Positions 26,665 to 35,806 are shown, numbered from the stretch's first letter. The stretch: DNA of 64,000 nucleotides from an uncultured Lachnospiraceae bacterium (GCA_946558465.1 CAMNTM010000011.1:31782-95781), one strand, 5' to 3'. Notes: generated by a model not told the origin, from the letters alone. Made by a program: numbers and translations.

Positions 26665-28131
26665 ATGTACGTAAGAGAATTAAACCAGCATGAAATTCTG
26701 CCTGCGCTTCACCTTATCTGGGAGGTGTTTGCAGAGGATGTAGCCTGCTGTTATACTCCGGAGGGTGTGGCAGAATTTCAGCAGTTTATTAAGTATGAGA
26801 ATATAAATCGTATGTATCAGTCAGGAGAGCTTGCAATATTTGGCGCATTTGATGCCGGGGAGCTTGTAGGAACTATCTCTGTAAAGAGAGCGGGTCATAT
26901 CTGTCTTTTTTTTGTGAGGTGCAGCTGTCAAGGGAAGGGTGTCGGACGAAGGCTTTTCCAGGCAGTTGTGAATCATTGTATACAGAGACTTAGAGTGAGC
27001 CGAATTACAGTAAATGCTGCCCCGAATGCGGTGCCTAAATATATACATATGGGGATGCGCCAGACGGATGAGGAGCAGGTAGTAAATGGCATGCGCTATA
27101 TTCCAATGGAGATGTATGTAAGTCTGCCGCCGGTCCGGCAGATTCAGAGCCATAATCGTATGCTTTTTATCATTCTTGGTATTACAGCAGCAGTTATTTT
27201 TTTAGTATTTGTAGTGTTTGGCGGTATTATGGCGGTAATATGGGGAGTGCTCCGGCCTTCTGCAGAGTCAGAAAATTGGGAGCATTATCAGGAAGAGTGG
27301 TGGGACGATGAATTTTTTGATGATGATTATACCAGTCTTCCGCAAGAGTCTAAAGAGAGTGAAAAAATAGGGCTTGACAGTATCTCGGCTTATATTGCAG
27401 AAGATCTTTCTTATGAGATTGAGGAAGACAGCTATATATTTTATGATGATAAGAAGCAGAACATGTGGATAGATTTTGATATAGAATATCCGGCTCTTAC
27501 CGGGCTTGACAGTGAGGCGGCGGATAAAGTGAATCAGACCCTTAAGGATTGTGCACTGGAGACAGTAGATAAAATGTATGAAAATCCTTCTGAGGAGATG
27601 AAGGAAAAGGTGCTAAAGGCAGGGTATCCGATGCTGGTAAGTTATGTAGAGTATAAGATATGCTTTGCTTCTGAGGATTTTCTTAGTGTAGCGTTTGAGG
27701 ATAACAGCTGTCAGGGAAATGAGGAGGAATATTATCAGAATCTGAGAACTGTAAATATTAATCTGAAGGATGGACGAGTATATCAGCTTCCGGAGCTTAT
27801 TGACGTAGACGATGATTCTTTTATTGAATTCTGGCTTGAGTGCATGCGCTCCGATGAAGAGGGCGGCAGGATTTCCCAGGAATATTTTTCGGAGCTTAGT
27901 GAAGAAGAGGTGAAAAGAACATTTAAAGGCGACAGTCTGGGAGGCGTATATGTAGTGAACTTTTTTCTTGACAGGGAGGGATTGAACATCGGCTATGATT
28001 TGAATTATGAAAAGGGAGATATGCATGATATAGGATATACATGGCTGGTGACGTCATTTGAGGAAGGAGAAATTGCGGATTATATATTGCTTCCTGAGTT
28101 ATGGGAGTGGATGGGAGAAAGCGGGATATAG
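26665..28131 (+). CDS. GNAT acetyltransferase fused to a membrane helix and an RsiV-like extracytoplasmic domain
   Basis: This 488-residue three-part protein has a GNAT fold at residues 1-152 with the acetyl-CoA motif CQGKGVGRRLF (88-98) and a YIHMGM segment. A transmembrane helix follows at about 167-196. An acidic linker (WWDDEFFDDDY) leads to an external domain at about 245-488. That domain resembles the DUF4163/DUF3298 modules found in RsiV-type anti-sigma factors (IEYPALTGLDSE, VNINLKDGRVYQLPELID). The catalytic part would be cytoplasmic and the sensor part outside. No sigma factor gene is adjacent. AAAGGAGG precedes the ATG. Function is unknown; the architecture suggests signal-dependent acetylation, which is inference. 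Confidence 0.75.
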   Translation: MYVRELNQHEILPALHLIWEVFAEDVACCYTPEGVAEFQQFIKYENINRMYQSGELAIFGAFDAGELVGTISVKRAGHICLFFVRCSCQGKGVGRRLFQAVVNHCIQRLRVSRITVNAAPNAVPKYIHMGMRQTDEEQVVNGMRYIPMEMYVSLPPVRQIQSHNRMLFIILGITAAVIFLVFVVFGGIMAVIWGVLRPSAESENWEHYQEEWWDDEFFDDDYTSLPQESKESEKIGLDSISAYIAEDLSYEIEEDSYIFYDDKKQNMWIDFDIEYPALTGLDSEAADKVNQTLKDCALETVDKMYENPSEEMKEKVLKAGYPMLVSYVEYKICFASEDFLSVAFEDNSCQGNEEEYYQNLRTVNINLKDGRVYQLPELIDVDDDSFIEFWLECMRSDEEGGRISQEYFSELSEEEVKRTFKGDSLGGVYVVNFFLDREGLNIGYDLNYEKGDMHDIGYTWLVTSFEEGEIADYILLPELWEWMGESGI

Positions 28132-28150
28132 CCGCTGTAATCTTATAAAA

Positions 28151-28224
28151 AGTACCGGGCGGCCGTTTCTGAGAGAGTGCTGCGAAATGCAGAGAACTTT
28201 CGTTCTTTAACGGCTGTTTTTTTT
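28151..28224 (+). terminator. Terminator after the GNAT fusion gene
   Basis: CGGCCGTT (28160-28167) pairs with AACGGCTG (28209-28216, one G-T pair), with an inner AGAAC/GTTCT hairpin, followed by eight T (28217-28224). Confidence 0.75.
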
Positions 28225-28437
28225 GTATATTTATAGAAGGTCAGCAGAAAGGCGGTTATATGGTGTTAAAAATGGCGGTTTAAATCCTCAGCAATCTGCC
28301 GAAAAAGACAGCATAAAAAGAGGCAAAGTAATAATTGACGAACATTCTATTATGTGCGAAAATAAACATAGTATGGTGTTAAAGATATAACAAACCTTAC
28401 GACAGAAAAATCATACATAGTTGAAAGGAGTTTTAAA
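28225..28437 (+). promoter_or_regulatory. Long leader region upstream of the NifU-like gene
   Basis: No gene was seen. A TTGACG (28335-28340) could be a -35, but the -10 at the right distance is poor (GAAAAT). The 12-mer TATGGTGTTAAA occurs twice (28259-28270 and 28372-28383). GAAAGGAG just before ATG 28438 is the ribosome binding site. Confidence 0.35.
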
Positions 28438-29130
28438 ATGATTTATTCACATGAAGTAGAAATGATGTGTCCGGTAGCTCAGGGTGCAAATCACGGACCG
28501 GCTCCGATTCCGGAAGAAGCAAAATGGGTAAAGGCAAAAGAGGTAAAAGATATTTCTGGTCTTACACACGGTATTGGCTGGTGTGCTCCGCAGCAGGGAA
28601 CCTGCAAACTCACTTTGAACGTAAAAGATGGTATCATTCAGGAGGCTTTGGTTGAGACAATCGGGTGTTCTGGAATGACACATTCTGCTGCTATGGCGTC
28701 TGAAATTCTTCCAGGCAAAACCATTTTAGAAGCATTAAACACAGACCTTGTCTGTGATGCAATTAATACAGCAATGAGAGAATTATTCCTGCAGATTGTA
28801 TATGGAAGAACTCAGAGTGCATTTTCTGAAGACGGACTTCCGGTCGGCGCGGGACTTGAAGACCTCGGAAAGGGACTTCGTTCTCAGGTTGGAACTATGT
28901 ACGGTACATTGGCTAAGGGGCCTCGTTATCTTGAGATGGCTGAAGGCTATGTGACAGGTATTGCTCTTGATGAAAATGACGAAATAATCGGCTATCAGTT
29001 TGTAAGTCTCGGAAAACTGACTGACTTTATCAAAGCAGGAGATACACCAAACGATGCATGGGAAAAAGCAAAAGGACAATATGGACGTGTTGCCGATGCC
29101 GTCAAGATCATCGATCCGAGAAAAGAATAG
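28438..29130 (+). CDS. NifU/IscU-like iron-sulfur scaffold-type protein, partner of GGGtGRT protein
   Basis: The protein has 230 residues. The region CKLTLNVKDGIIQEALVETIGCSGMTHS, with GKTILEAL further on, matches the NifU/IscU scaffold core: a cluster cysteine in TIGC followed by the GKTxxEA helix. Two further cysteines (GWCAPQQGTC) lie upstream. C-terminal residues from about 130 are outside the IscU fold. No cysteine desulfurase is next to it. It is followed by the GGGtGRT gene, a pairing I recall from many anaerobes. It may hold an iron-sulfur cluster, but its client is unknown. Confidence 0.75.
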   Translation: MIYSHEVEMMCPVAQGANHGPAPIPEEAKWVKAKEVKDISGLTHGIGWCAPQQGTCKLTLNVKDGIIQEALVETIGCSGMTHSAAMASEILPGKTILEALNTDLVCDAINTAMRELFLQIVYGRTQSAFSEDGLPVGAGLEDLGKGLRSQVGTMYGTLAKGPRYLEMAEGYVTGIALDENDEIIGYQFVSLGKLTDFIKAGDTPNDAWEKAKGQYGRVADAVKIIDPRKE

Positions 29131-29140
29131 CCGCGATCAG

Positions 29141-29292
29141 CGGACAAAGCAGGATGGCATGAGCAGACGATTCATGCCTGCATGAGATCGCCGGGTCAGG
29201 ACAGCCTGTGAAGGCGCAGCGCGCCGGGTTGAACGTCAGTTCAATCTGTGTCCGTAGAAGCAGAAAGTATATTAAGGTATGTTAAATATACT
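29141..29292 (+). ncRNA. Candidate structured RNA between the NifU-like and GGGtGRT genes
   Basis: A closing helix CGGACA (29141-29146) / TGTCCG (29249-29254) encloses four small hairpins: GGCATGA/TCATGCC (29156-29162, 29172-29178), CAGG/CCTG (29197-29208), GGCGC/GCGCC (29213-29225) and TTGAAC/GTTCAA (29229-29244). A separate AGTATATT/AATATACT hairpin follows (29266-29292). It matches no riboswitch class I know, and the G+C is well above the AT-rich sequence downstream. It could be a cis-regulatory leader of the GGGtGRT gene or a 3' UTR structure. Confidence 0.35.
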
Positions 29293-29419
29293 GCTATACG
29301 GTAATATTTAGTATTATTATTTTAGTACTGCTGTCTTGATATAACTATATAATTCAAAGTTAGATATATTAGATATAATAAACGTTACATAGTCACAATA
29401 AAAACAGGAGGACAAATAA

Positions 29420-30418
29420 ATGGCTTTATTTGAATCATATGAAAGAAGAATTGATAAAATTAATGAAGTTTTAGGAAGCTACGGCATAGCTTCTATTGAA
29501 GAAGCGGAAAAGATTACAAAAGATGCCGGGCTTGATGTATACAGCCAGGTAAAGGGGATTCAGCCGATTTGTTTTGAAAATGCATGCTGGGCATATACGG
29601 TAGGTGCGGCAATTGCAATCAAAAAAGGCTGTAAGACTGCGGCTGACGCGGCGGCGGCAATCGGAGAAGGACTTCAGGCATTTTGTATTCCGGGTTCTGT
29701 CGCGGACCAGAGAAAAGTAGGTTTAGGACACGGCAATCTTGGTAAGATGCTGCTTGAGGAAGATACAGACTGCTTTGCGTTCCTTGCAGGACATGAATCT
29801 TTTGCAGCAGCAGAAGGCGCTATCGGCATTGCGGAGAAGGCAAATAAGGTGCGTAAAAAACCACTTCGTGTTATCCTGAACGGACTTGGAAAGGATGCTG
29901 CAAAGATTATTTCAAGAATTAACGGGTTTACATATGTTGAAACAGATTATGACTATTTTACGGGCGAGTTAAAAGAGGTTCAGAGGATTGCATATTCCGA
30001 CGGGCTCCGCTCCAAAGTAAACTGCTACGGTGCAAATGATGTGCGCGAGGGTGTTGCTATTATGCATAAGGAAGGGGTAGATGTATCTATTACAGGTAAC
30101 TCTACGAATCCGACACGTTTCCAGCATCCGGTTGCAGGCACATATAAGAAGGAATGTATCGAGCAGGGTAAGAAATACTTTTCTGTAGCATCAGGGGGCG
30201 GTACAGGACGTACGCTTCATCCGGACAATATGGCTGCAGGACCGGCTTCCTATGGTATGACGGATACATTGGGACGTATGCATTCTGACGCTCAGTTTGC
30301 AGGTTCGTCTTCCGTACCGGCTCACGTTGAGATGATGGGTCTTATCGGTGCAGGAAATAACCCGATGGTAGGTATGACGGTAGCAGTAGCAGTTTCCATC
30401 GAGGAAGCTATGGCTTAG
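29420..30418 (+). CDS. GGGtGRT family protein
   Basis: The protein has 332 residues. The name-giving motif is SGGGTGRTLHPDNM at about residues 277-290. Other conserved-looking segments are GSVADQRKVGLGHGNLGKML, AGHESFAAAEGAIG and HVEMMGLIGAGNNPMVGMT. It appears soluble, without membrane segments. Biochemical function is not established. It follows the NifU-like gene, but the 289-bp gap with structure suggests separate or attenuated expression. AGGAGG lies eight bases before the ATG. A terminator follows. Confidence 0.88.
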   Translation: MALFESYERRIDKINEVLGSYGIASIEEAEKITKDAGLDVYSQVKGIQPICFENACWAYTVGAAIAIKKGCKTAADAAAAIGEGLQAFCIPGSVADQRKVGLGHGNLGKMLLEEDTDCFAFLAGHESFAAAEGAIGIAEKANKVRKKPLRVILNGLGKDAAKIISRINGFTYVETDYDYFTGELKEVQRIAYSDGLRSKVNCYGANDVREGVAIMHKEGVDVSITGNSTNPTRFQHPVAGTYKKECIEQGKKYFSVASGGGTGRTLHPDNMAAGPASYGMTDTLGRMHSDAQFAGSSSVPAHVEMMGLIGAGNNPMVGMTVAVAVSIEEAMA

Positions 30419-30502
30419 AAACAGGGTTGTTTTGACTGGCAGGTTAGAAAAATTTCTGTAATCGCAGTGAGTATTGATTTAGCTGTAAGGATAGGGAAGA
30501 AT

Positions 30503-30545
30503 AAAAAGAGTTATGATGTCAGTAAGACACTGTAGCTCTTTTTGC
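30503..30545 (+). terminator. Terminator after the GGGtGRT gene
   Basis: AAAAAGAG (30503-30510) pairs with CTCTTTTT (30536-30543), with inner TGTC/GACA pairing. Confidence 0.7.
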
Positions 30546-30570
30546 TTTCTGTGACGGGGGGTGTACACGA

Positions 30571-31158
30571 ATGAATTTAGAAGAACAAAAGGCATTTATT
30601 TTGAGTGGAAAGGTATATAATGATTTGTCTTTGGAGCTTATAAAAGCACGAGAGAAAACCGTGTTCTTAACAAATGAATATAATGCAAGCTTCGGCAGAC
30701 CGGCAGAGGAAAGGGAAGCCATTTTGGGCAGGCTTCTTAAATCTATCGGAAAGGGAGTTCATTTTGAGCCGGTCTTTCGCTGTGAATTTGGATATAATAT
30801 TTCTATCGGTAATAATTTTTATGCCAATTTTGATTGTATTATGCTGGATGGCGGCGGAATCCAGATTGGAGATAATGTCCTTTTTGGGCCAAGAGTAGGA
30901 ATCTATACCTCGAATCATGCAATAGATGCATGGGAGCGTATTCATGGCGCCTGTTATGCAAAACCTGTGAAGATCGAGGATAATGTGTGGGTCGGAGCAG
31001 GTGTTCATATTAATCAAGGGGTTGTGATTGGAGAGAATTCGATTATCGGTTCCGGCAGTGTTGTAACAAAGAATATTCCGTCAAATGTGATAGCGGCAGG
31101 CGTTCCATGCAGAATTATACGCGAGATTACAGAGAATGACAAAACAGGATATTTATAA
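30571..31158 (+). CDS. Sugar O-acetyltransferase (maltose/galactoside acetyltransferase type)
   Basis: This 195-residue protein is of the left-handed beta-helix family. The N-terminal helical MAT domain is followed by hexapeptide repeats (IGNNFYANFDCIML, IGDNVLFGPRVGI, IEDNVWVGAGVHI, IGENSIIGSGSVV). The catalytic histidine is in YTSNHAIDAWER, and the C-terminus GVPCRIIREI is typical. It transfers acetyl from acetyl-CoA to a sugar hydroxyl. GGGGGG lies upstream of ATG 30571. It is monocistronic. Confidence 0.92.
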   Translation: MNLEEQKAFILSGKVYNDLSLELIKAREKTVFLTNEYNASFGRPAEEREAILGRLLKSIGKGVHFEPVFRCEFGYNISIGNNFYANFDCIMLDGGGIQIGDNVLFGPRVGIYTSNHAIDAWERIHGACYAKPVKIEDNVWVGAGVHINQGVVIGENSIIGSGSVVTKNIPSNVIAAGVPCRIIREITENDKTGYL

Positions 31159-31173
31159 ATCTTTTTTAAAGTA

Positions 31174-31224
31174 GTGTCTCGTCCATTTTCTATCAGATAT
31201 TTTGATGGAAAATGAACGAGGCAC
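31174..31224. repeat. Imperfect 51-bp inverted repeat in the convergent intergenic region
   Basis: GTGTCTCGTCCATTTTC (31174-31190) pairs with GAAAATGAACGAGGCAC (31208-31224), with two mismatches, and inner TATCA/TTGAT bases continue the stem. It separates two convergent genes. There is no adjoining T run on either strand, so it is not a textbook terminator, though it may still block read-through. Confidence 0.6.
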
Positions 31225-31228
31225 CATA

Positions 31229-31552
31229 TTAATGTGTAATTAGGTAATGGTAGAGAATATCGATAAATTCCCCATTTGTGGGTCTCTGGGTCAGGCAGTA
31301 ACCGGATAGTTCATTAAGAAATTCCCGGTTTCCTTTATCCCAACATACGGATACCACTGTTCTGAGGCAATGATCTACACTGTCACGGCTGACGCCGAAA
31401 TGAAGGGCTATATCCGTATACAAATGTTTGTATACAGACAGCAGATAATCCTCATTCTGCATGCACAGTGTCAATGCATAGCAGAGATAATGGAAACCCT
31501 GATAGGTAGAACGAATGCCAAGGCTGAATACCAGCTGCCTAATTTTCTCCAT
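31229..31552 (-). CDS. Stand-alone Spo0A C-terminal (DNA-binding) domain protein
   Basis: This 107-residue protein corresponds to the effector domain of Spo0A without any receiver domain. Alignable features are LGIRSTYQGFHYLCYALTLCM, the LYTDIALHFGVSRDSVDH helix-turn-helix, VCWDKGN and the C-terminal PTNGEFIDIL. In Spo0A the recognition helix reads about SRVERAIRHAI; here it is DSVDHCLRTVV, so DNA specificity is probably changed. AAGGAGGG lies five bases before ATG 31552. It may be an orphan regulator or a competitor of Spo0A; that is inference. Confidence 0.82.
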   Translation of the reverse strand: MEKIRQLVFSLGIRSTYQGFHYLCYALTLCMQNEDYLLSVYKHLYTDIALHFGVSRDSVDHCLRTVVSVCWDKGNREFLNELSGYCLTQRPTNGEFIDILYHYLITH

Positions 31553-31763
31553 GCTTTCCCTCCTTTACATATATGATAAATATTGGAACAAAAATTATTG
31601 TAAGCTATTGGAGAGAAAAATGGTAAAGAATGGAAAAAAATAGAGAAAAATATATAAAAAAAGACATTCTAACAAAATAGACAAAAGGACAAGAAGCGAT
31701 GATTAAGGATAGAAAATTGACGGCAAATCATATATAATATCCTGTAGAAGGGAGGGGATATCT

Positions 31764-32702
31764 GTGGATTATGAAGGTCAGATCTGCCGTGCGCCGATGG
31801 AGCGGGCATCCTTTATGCTGCCTGTTGCAGTGGGCTGCTCTTATAATCAGTGTAAATTCTGTACGTTGTTTAAGCATTTGAAATACAGGGAGCTTCCTGT
31901 CTGGCAGGTGGAGGATGAACTTAAGCGTGTGAAAAATATGGGCGGCTGTCCGAAGAAAATTTTTCTTGGCGATGGTAATGCCTTTGGACTTAAGACTTCA
32001 AGGCTTTTGGAGATTCTGGAACTAATAAGGCAGTATTTTCCGGAATTTGAGATGGTAAATATGGATGCCACTGTTACGAATATCCGCATGAAGAGTGATA
32101 AGGAGCTGCGTATGCTGTATGATGCAGGTGTGAGGCATCTATATCTGGGAATCGAGAGCGGACTTGATGATGTTCTTACATTCATGTGTAAGGATCACAA
32201 TCTTGCGGAGGTATATGAAGCAATCGAAAGGCTTCAGGCAGCAGGTATGATCTATGATGCGCATATGATGACGGGGGCGGCGGGACAAGGAAGAGGCCTG
32301 GAGAATGCCGAGCACATTGCAAAATTTTTTAATAAGACACGGCCTGGGCGGATTATTAATTTTTCTATGTTTTTGCATGAAGAAGCACCTTTATATAAGG
32401 AGATTGCTGCAGGAAGGTTCATACCTGCGGATGAGCTGGAGAATCTTAGGGAGGAGAGGAAGCTTATAGAGCTTTTAAATGTAGATTCTTTGGAATACGA
32501 CGGTTTTCATGATTTTATCAAATACCGTGTACGAGGAAAGCTTCCGAGAGACAGGCGTAAAATGCTGTCTTCACTAGATACTTGTATTAACAGATATGAG
32601 AATAAAGAAAAGAGCTATGCGTATATCTATGCGCCTCAGAGTGTTCCACAGAATATATCTGTTGAGGATGTGTGGTGTCCCTGTAAAGAGGGGGATAGCT
32701 GA
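31764..32702 (+). CDS. Radical SAM protein with CX4CX2C cluster motif
   Basis: The protein has 312 residues from GTG 31764 (GGGAGGGG at 31750-31757). The cluster motif is CSYNQCKFC, with four rather than three residues between the first two cysteines; related Elp3/HemN-like radical SAM proteins are known with CSHNxCxFC. Further radical SAM features are FLGDGNAF, MDATVTNI, LYLGIESGLDDVL and MTGAAGQG. The C-terminus has WCPC, a possible further cysteine pair. Substrate is unknown. No partner gene is adjacent. Confidence 0.85.
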   Translation: MDYEGQICRAPMERASFMLPVAVGCSYNQCKFCTLFKHLKYRELPVWQVEDELKRVKNMGGCPKKIFLGDGNAFGLKTSRLLEILELIRQYFPEFEMVNMDATVTNIRMKSDKELRMLYDAGVRHLYLGIESGLDDVLTFMCKDHNLAEVYEAIERLQAAGMIYDAHMMTGAAGQGRGLENAEHIAKFFNKTRPGRIINFSMFLHEEAPLYKEIAAGRFIPADELENLREERKLIELLNVDSLEYDGFHDFIKYRVRGKLPRDRRKMLSSLDTCINRYENKEKSYAYIYAPQSVPQNISVEDVWCPCKEGDS

Positions 32703-32794
32703 AGCAGAAGGCAGAAGAGTTTTCAGTATATGTGTCAGTATGATAAAGAATTTGGATTATCCTCAGTGAACGAGGAATAAGGGGAGTTGAAAAA

Positions 32795-33739
32795 TTGGCG
32801 GAAAGAAAGAAAACTGGCAGAAGAAAGACAGTTAAAAGAGGAAGTAAGGGGATAGCGGCAGTTGCTGCTGTGCTGATACTTATGGCAGGAGGTTATGTAA
32901 ATTATGATGAGCTGGCAGGACTGACAGGGTTTGATTATATCTCTGATACAGAATTTAAAGAAACAGCTGTTTCAGGTGAGATGAAAATTACATTTCTTGA
33001 TGTGGGCCAGGGAGACTGTACGGTGATTCAGACGGATGGACATCATATGATGATAGATGCGGGGAATAATAATCAGGGAGAAAAGGTTGTTTCCTTTTTA
33101 GAGGAGAATGGAATTGAAATATTGGATTATTTGATTTTTACGCATCCGGATGCAGATCATATTGGAGGAGGGGATAATGTGCTGGAGGCCGTAGAGGTAG
33201 AGAAGGTGATTATGCCTGATGTAACGAATGATACGGTTACGTACGATGAGGTGATGGAGGATCTGGATATCCTTGAGACGGAGGTTATTTACCCGGAGGC
33301 GGGGGATAGATTTAAGCTTGGAGATGCAGAATTTACAGTTTTATGTCCGGCTTTAGAGTTTGTAGAGGAAGAGGATATAAATGAGGCTTCTGTCGGAGTC
33401 AGGCTGGTACATGGAAAGAATGCTTTTGTTATGTGCGGAGATGCAGAGGAGGGATCGGAACGGGAGATGGTCAGAAGGTTCGGTAAAGGGCTGGAGTGTG
33501 ATGTGCTGAAATGTGGACATCACGGAAGCAGTACGGCGACAAGTGATATATTTTTGGAAGCGGCAAATCCAACCTGGGCAGTCATAAGCTGCGGAATAGA
33601 AAATCCTTACGGACATCCGCACCGGGAGGTTCTTTCAAGACTTGAGGAGGAAGATATACAGATTTACCGGACTGACGAGATGGGGTCTGTAACGGCTTTC
33701 AGTGACGGGACAGCTGTCACGTGGAAATGCGAAAAATAA
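32795..33739 (+). CDS. Secreted or membrane-anchored ComEC/Rec2-type metallo-hydrolase
   Basis: The protein has 314 residues from TTG 32795, eight bases after GGGGAG. A basic N-terminus is followed by a hydrophobic anchor (GIAAVAAVLILMAGGYV, about residues 19-35). The MBL core has FLDVGQGDC, DAGNNNQG, the metal motif THPDADHIGG and GHHGSSTAT. This matches the C-terminal hydrolase domain of ComEC found as a separate secreted protein. It could hydrolyse extracellular nucleic acid, but DNA-uptake genes are not adjacent. Confidence 0.88.
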   Translation: MAERKKTGRRKTVKRGSKGIAAVAAVLILMAGGYVNYDELAGLTGFDYISDTEFKETAVSGEMKITFLDVGQGDCTVIQTDGHHMMIDAGNNNQGEKVVSFLEENGIEILDYLIFTHPDADHIGGGDNVLEAVEVEKVIMPDVTNDTVTYDEVMEDLDILETEVIYPEAGDRFKLGDAEFTVLCPALEFVEEEDINEASVGVRLVHGKNAFVMCGDAEEGSEREMVRRFGKGLECDVLKCGHHGSSTATSDIFLEAANPTWAVISCGIENPYGHPHREVLSRLEEEDIQIYRTDEMGSVTAFSDGTAVTWKCEK

Positions 33740-33751
33740 TCTAGATTGTGC

Positions 33752-33780
33752 TTGACAAAAGAACAAGATGTTGTTATGAT
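33752..33780 (+). promoter_or_regulatory. Sigma-A promoter for ilvN-ilvC
   Basis: Perfect TTGACA (33752-33757), 17-bp spacer, TATGAT (33775-33780). Confidence 0.85.
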
Positions 33781-33782
33781 TT

Positions 33783-33806
33783 AAAAACAGAACGCACTCT
33801 GTTTTT
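33783..33806 (+). promoter_or_regulatory. Hairpin at the 5' end of the ilvN leader
   Basis: AAAAACAGA (33783-33791) pairs with TCTGTTTTT (33798-33806) around a six-base loop. It begins at about the expected transcription start of the ilvN promoter. It may act as a terminator for upstream read-through or as a 5' stabilising structure. Confidence 0.45.
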
Positions 33807-33835
33807 TGAAAAATGAAGAGAAGAAGAGGTGCAGT

Positions 33836-34333
33836 ATGCAGAGAGTATATTCTTTAATTGTCAATAATGACCCTGGTGTATTGAGCCGTATATCCGGACT
33901 TTTCAGCAGACGGGGATATAGTATTGACAGTATTACCGCAGGAGTGACGGCGGATGAACGTTTTACCCGGATTACAATTGTTGCAAGCGGGGATGAATTG
34001 ATTTTATCACAGATTGAAAAGCAGGTGAGAAAGCTTGAAGATGTAATTAAGATCAAAGTACTTGATCCGTCGGAGTCTGTATACAGGGAACTTATTATGG
34101 TGAAGATTCGTGCGGACGCCGCGCAGCGGGCCGAGATTATCTCGATCGCAGATATTTTCCGTGCCAAGATTGTGGATGTGGAAAAAGAGTCTCTTATGGT
34201 AGAGCTTACCGGGAATCAATCGAAGCTTGATGCTTTTCTGAATCTGCTCGACGGCTATGAGATTCTGGAACTCGCAAGGACCGGAATTACCGGCCTTAAG
34301 CGTGGAATTAAGGATGTCACGTATATTGATTAG
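33836..34333 (+). CDS. ilvN: Acetolactate synthase small (regulatory) subunit
   Basis: The protein has 165 residues from ATG 33836, which follows AGAGGTG. The N-terminal ACT domain reads YSLIVNNDPGVLSRISGLFSRRGY and SITAG; the second half includes ELIMVKIRA and ARTGITGLKRG, as in IlvH/IlvN. It mediates valine feedback on the large subunit, which is encoded at the start of the window, some 33 kb away. An in-frame TTG at 33806 is unlikely. ilvC starts 43 bp later. Confidence 0.95.
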   Translation: MQRVYSLIVNNDPGVLSRISGLFSRRGYSIDSITAGVTADERFTRITIVASGDELILSQIEKQVRKLEDVIKIKVLDPSESVYRELIMVKIRADAAQRAEIISIADIFRAKIVDVEKESLMVELTGNQSKLDAFLNLLDGYEILELARTGITGLKRGIKDVTYID

Positions 34334-34337
34334 TTAA

Positions 34338-35387
<1,050 letters not shown>

Positions 35388-35414
35388 AATGCATAGGTTT
35401 ACATTAACAGCAGT

Positions 35415-35450
35415 AAAAAAACAGCCACATGACGGAATGGCTGTTTTTTT
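35415..35450. terminator. Bidirectional terminator between ilvC and rpsT
   Basis: AAAAAAACAGCCA (35415-35427) and TGGCTGTTTTTTT (35438-35450) form a perfect 13-bp stem with U tracts on both strands. Confidence 0.9.
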
Positions 35451-35459
35451 ATGTCTCTA

Positions 35460-35723
35460 TTATGCAATTGCGTTTACAGCTTTTGTTAAGCGGGAAATCT
35501 TTCTAGAACAGGTATTTTTGTGATATACACCCTTGCTGCCTGCTTTATTGATTTCAACGATTGCAGTTTTTAATGCTTCTGCGGCAGCAGCGGCATCGTT
35601 ATTTGCTACAGCTGTCTCAACTTTCTTAACGCAAGTTTTTACTTTAGATTTGATTGCCTTATTTCGGGCAGCCTTTGTTTCGTTTACTAAAATCCTCTTT
35701 TTTGCAGATTTGATATTTGCCAA
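35460..35723 (-). CDS. rpsT: 30S ribosomal protein S20
   Basis: This 87-residue protein begins MANIKSAKKRILVNETKAARNKA, the normal S20 start. The start is TTG at 35723-35721, with GGGAGG seven bases upstream. An in-frame GTG at 35732 overlaps that Shine-Dalgarno and is unlikely. It is alanine- and lysine-rich, as the family is. It is monocistronic, with its own promoter and a leader hairpin. The neighbouring gpr gene is divergent, an arrangement common in Firmicutes. Confidence 0.96.
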   Translation of the reverse strand: MANIKSAKKRILVNETKAARNKAIKSKVKTCVKKVETAVANNDAAAAAEALKTAIVEINKAGSKGVYHKNTCSRKISRLTKAVNAIA

Positions 35724-35773
35724 TTTGTCCACCTCCCAAATCCTATATTTCGACCTTTGATTATCGATTTTGA

Positions 35774-35806
35774 TTCGTTAGATCCGGACACGGACGTTCT
35801 AACGAA
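35774..35806 (-). promoter_or_regulatory. 5' leader hairpin of rpsT
   Basis: TTCGTTAGA (35774-35782) and TCTAACGAA (35798-35806) form a perfect 9-bp stem with inner CCG/CGG. On the minus strand it starts about six bases after the expected transcription start. It is a candidate S20 autoregulatory leader. Confidence 0.5.

Noticed and set aside
28335..28363. Sigma-A promoter for the NifU-like gene
   Set aside because: TTGACG is a good -35, but the sequence at 17-18 bp (GAAAAT) is a poor -10, so it is not claimed.
29131..29260. tRNA or known riboswitch
   Set aside because: No cloverleaf with TTCGA-type T loop, and no TPP, cobalamin, FMN, SAM or glycine consensus was found. It is reported only as a candidate structured RNA.
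31174..31224. Terminal inverted repeat of an insertion sequence
   Set aside because: The arms are separated by only 17 bp, with no transposase or target duplication nearby. It reads better as a single intergenic hairpin.
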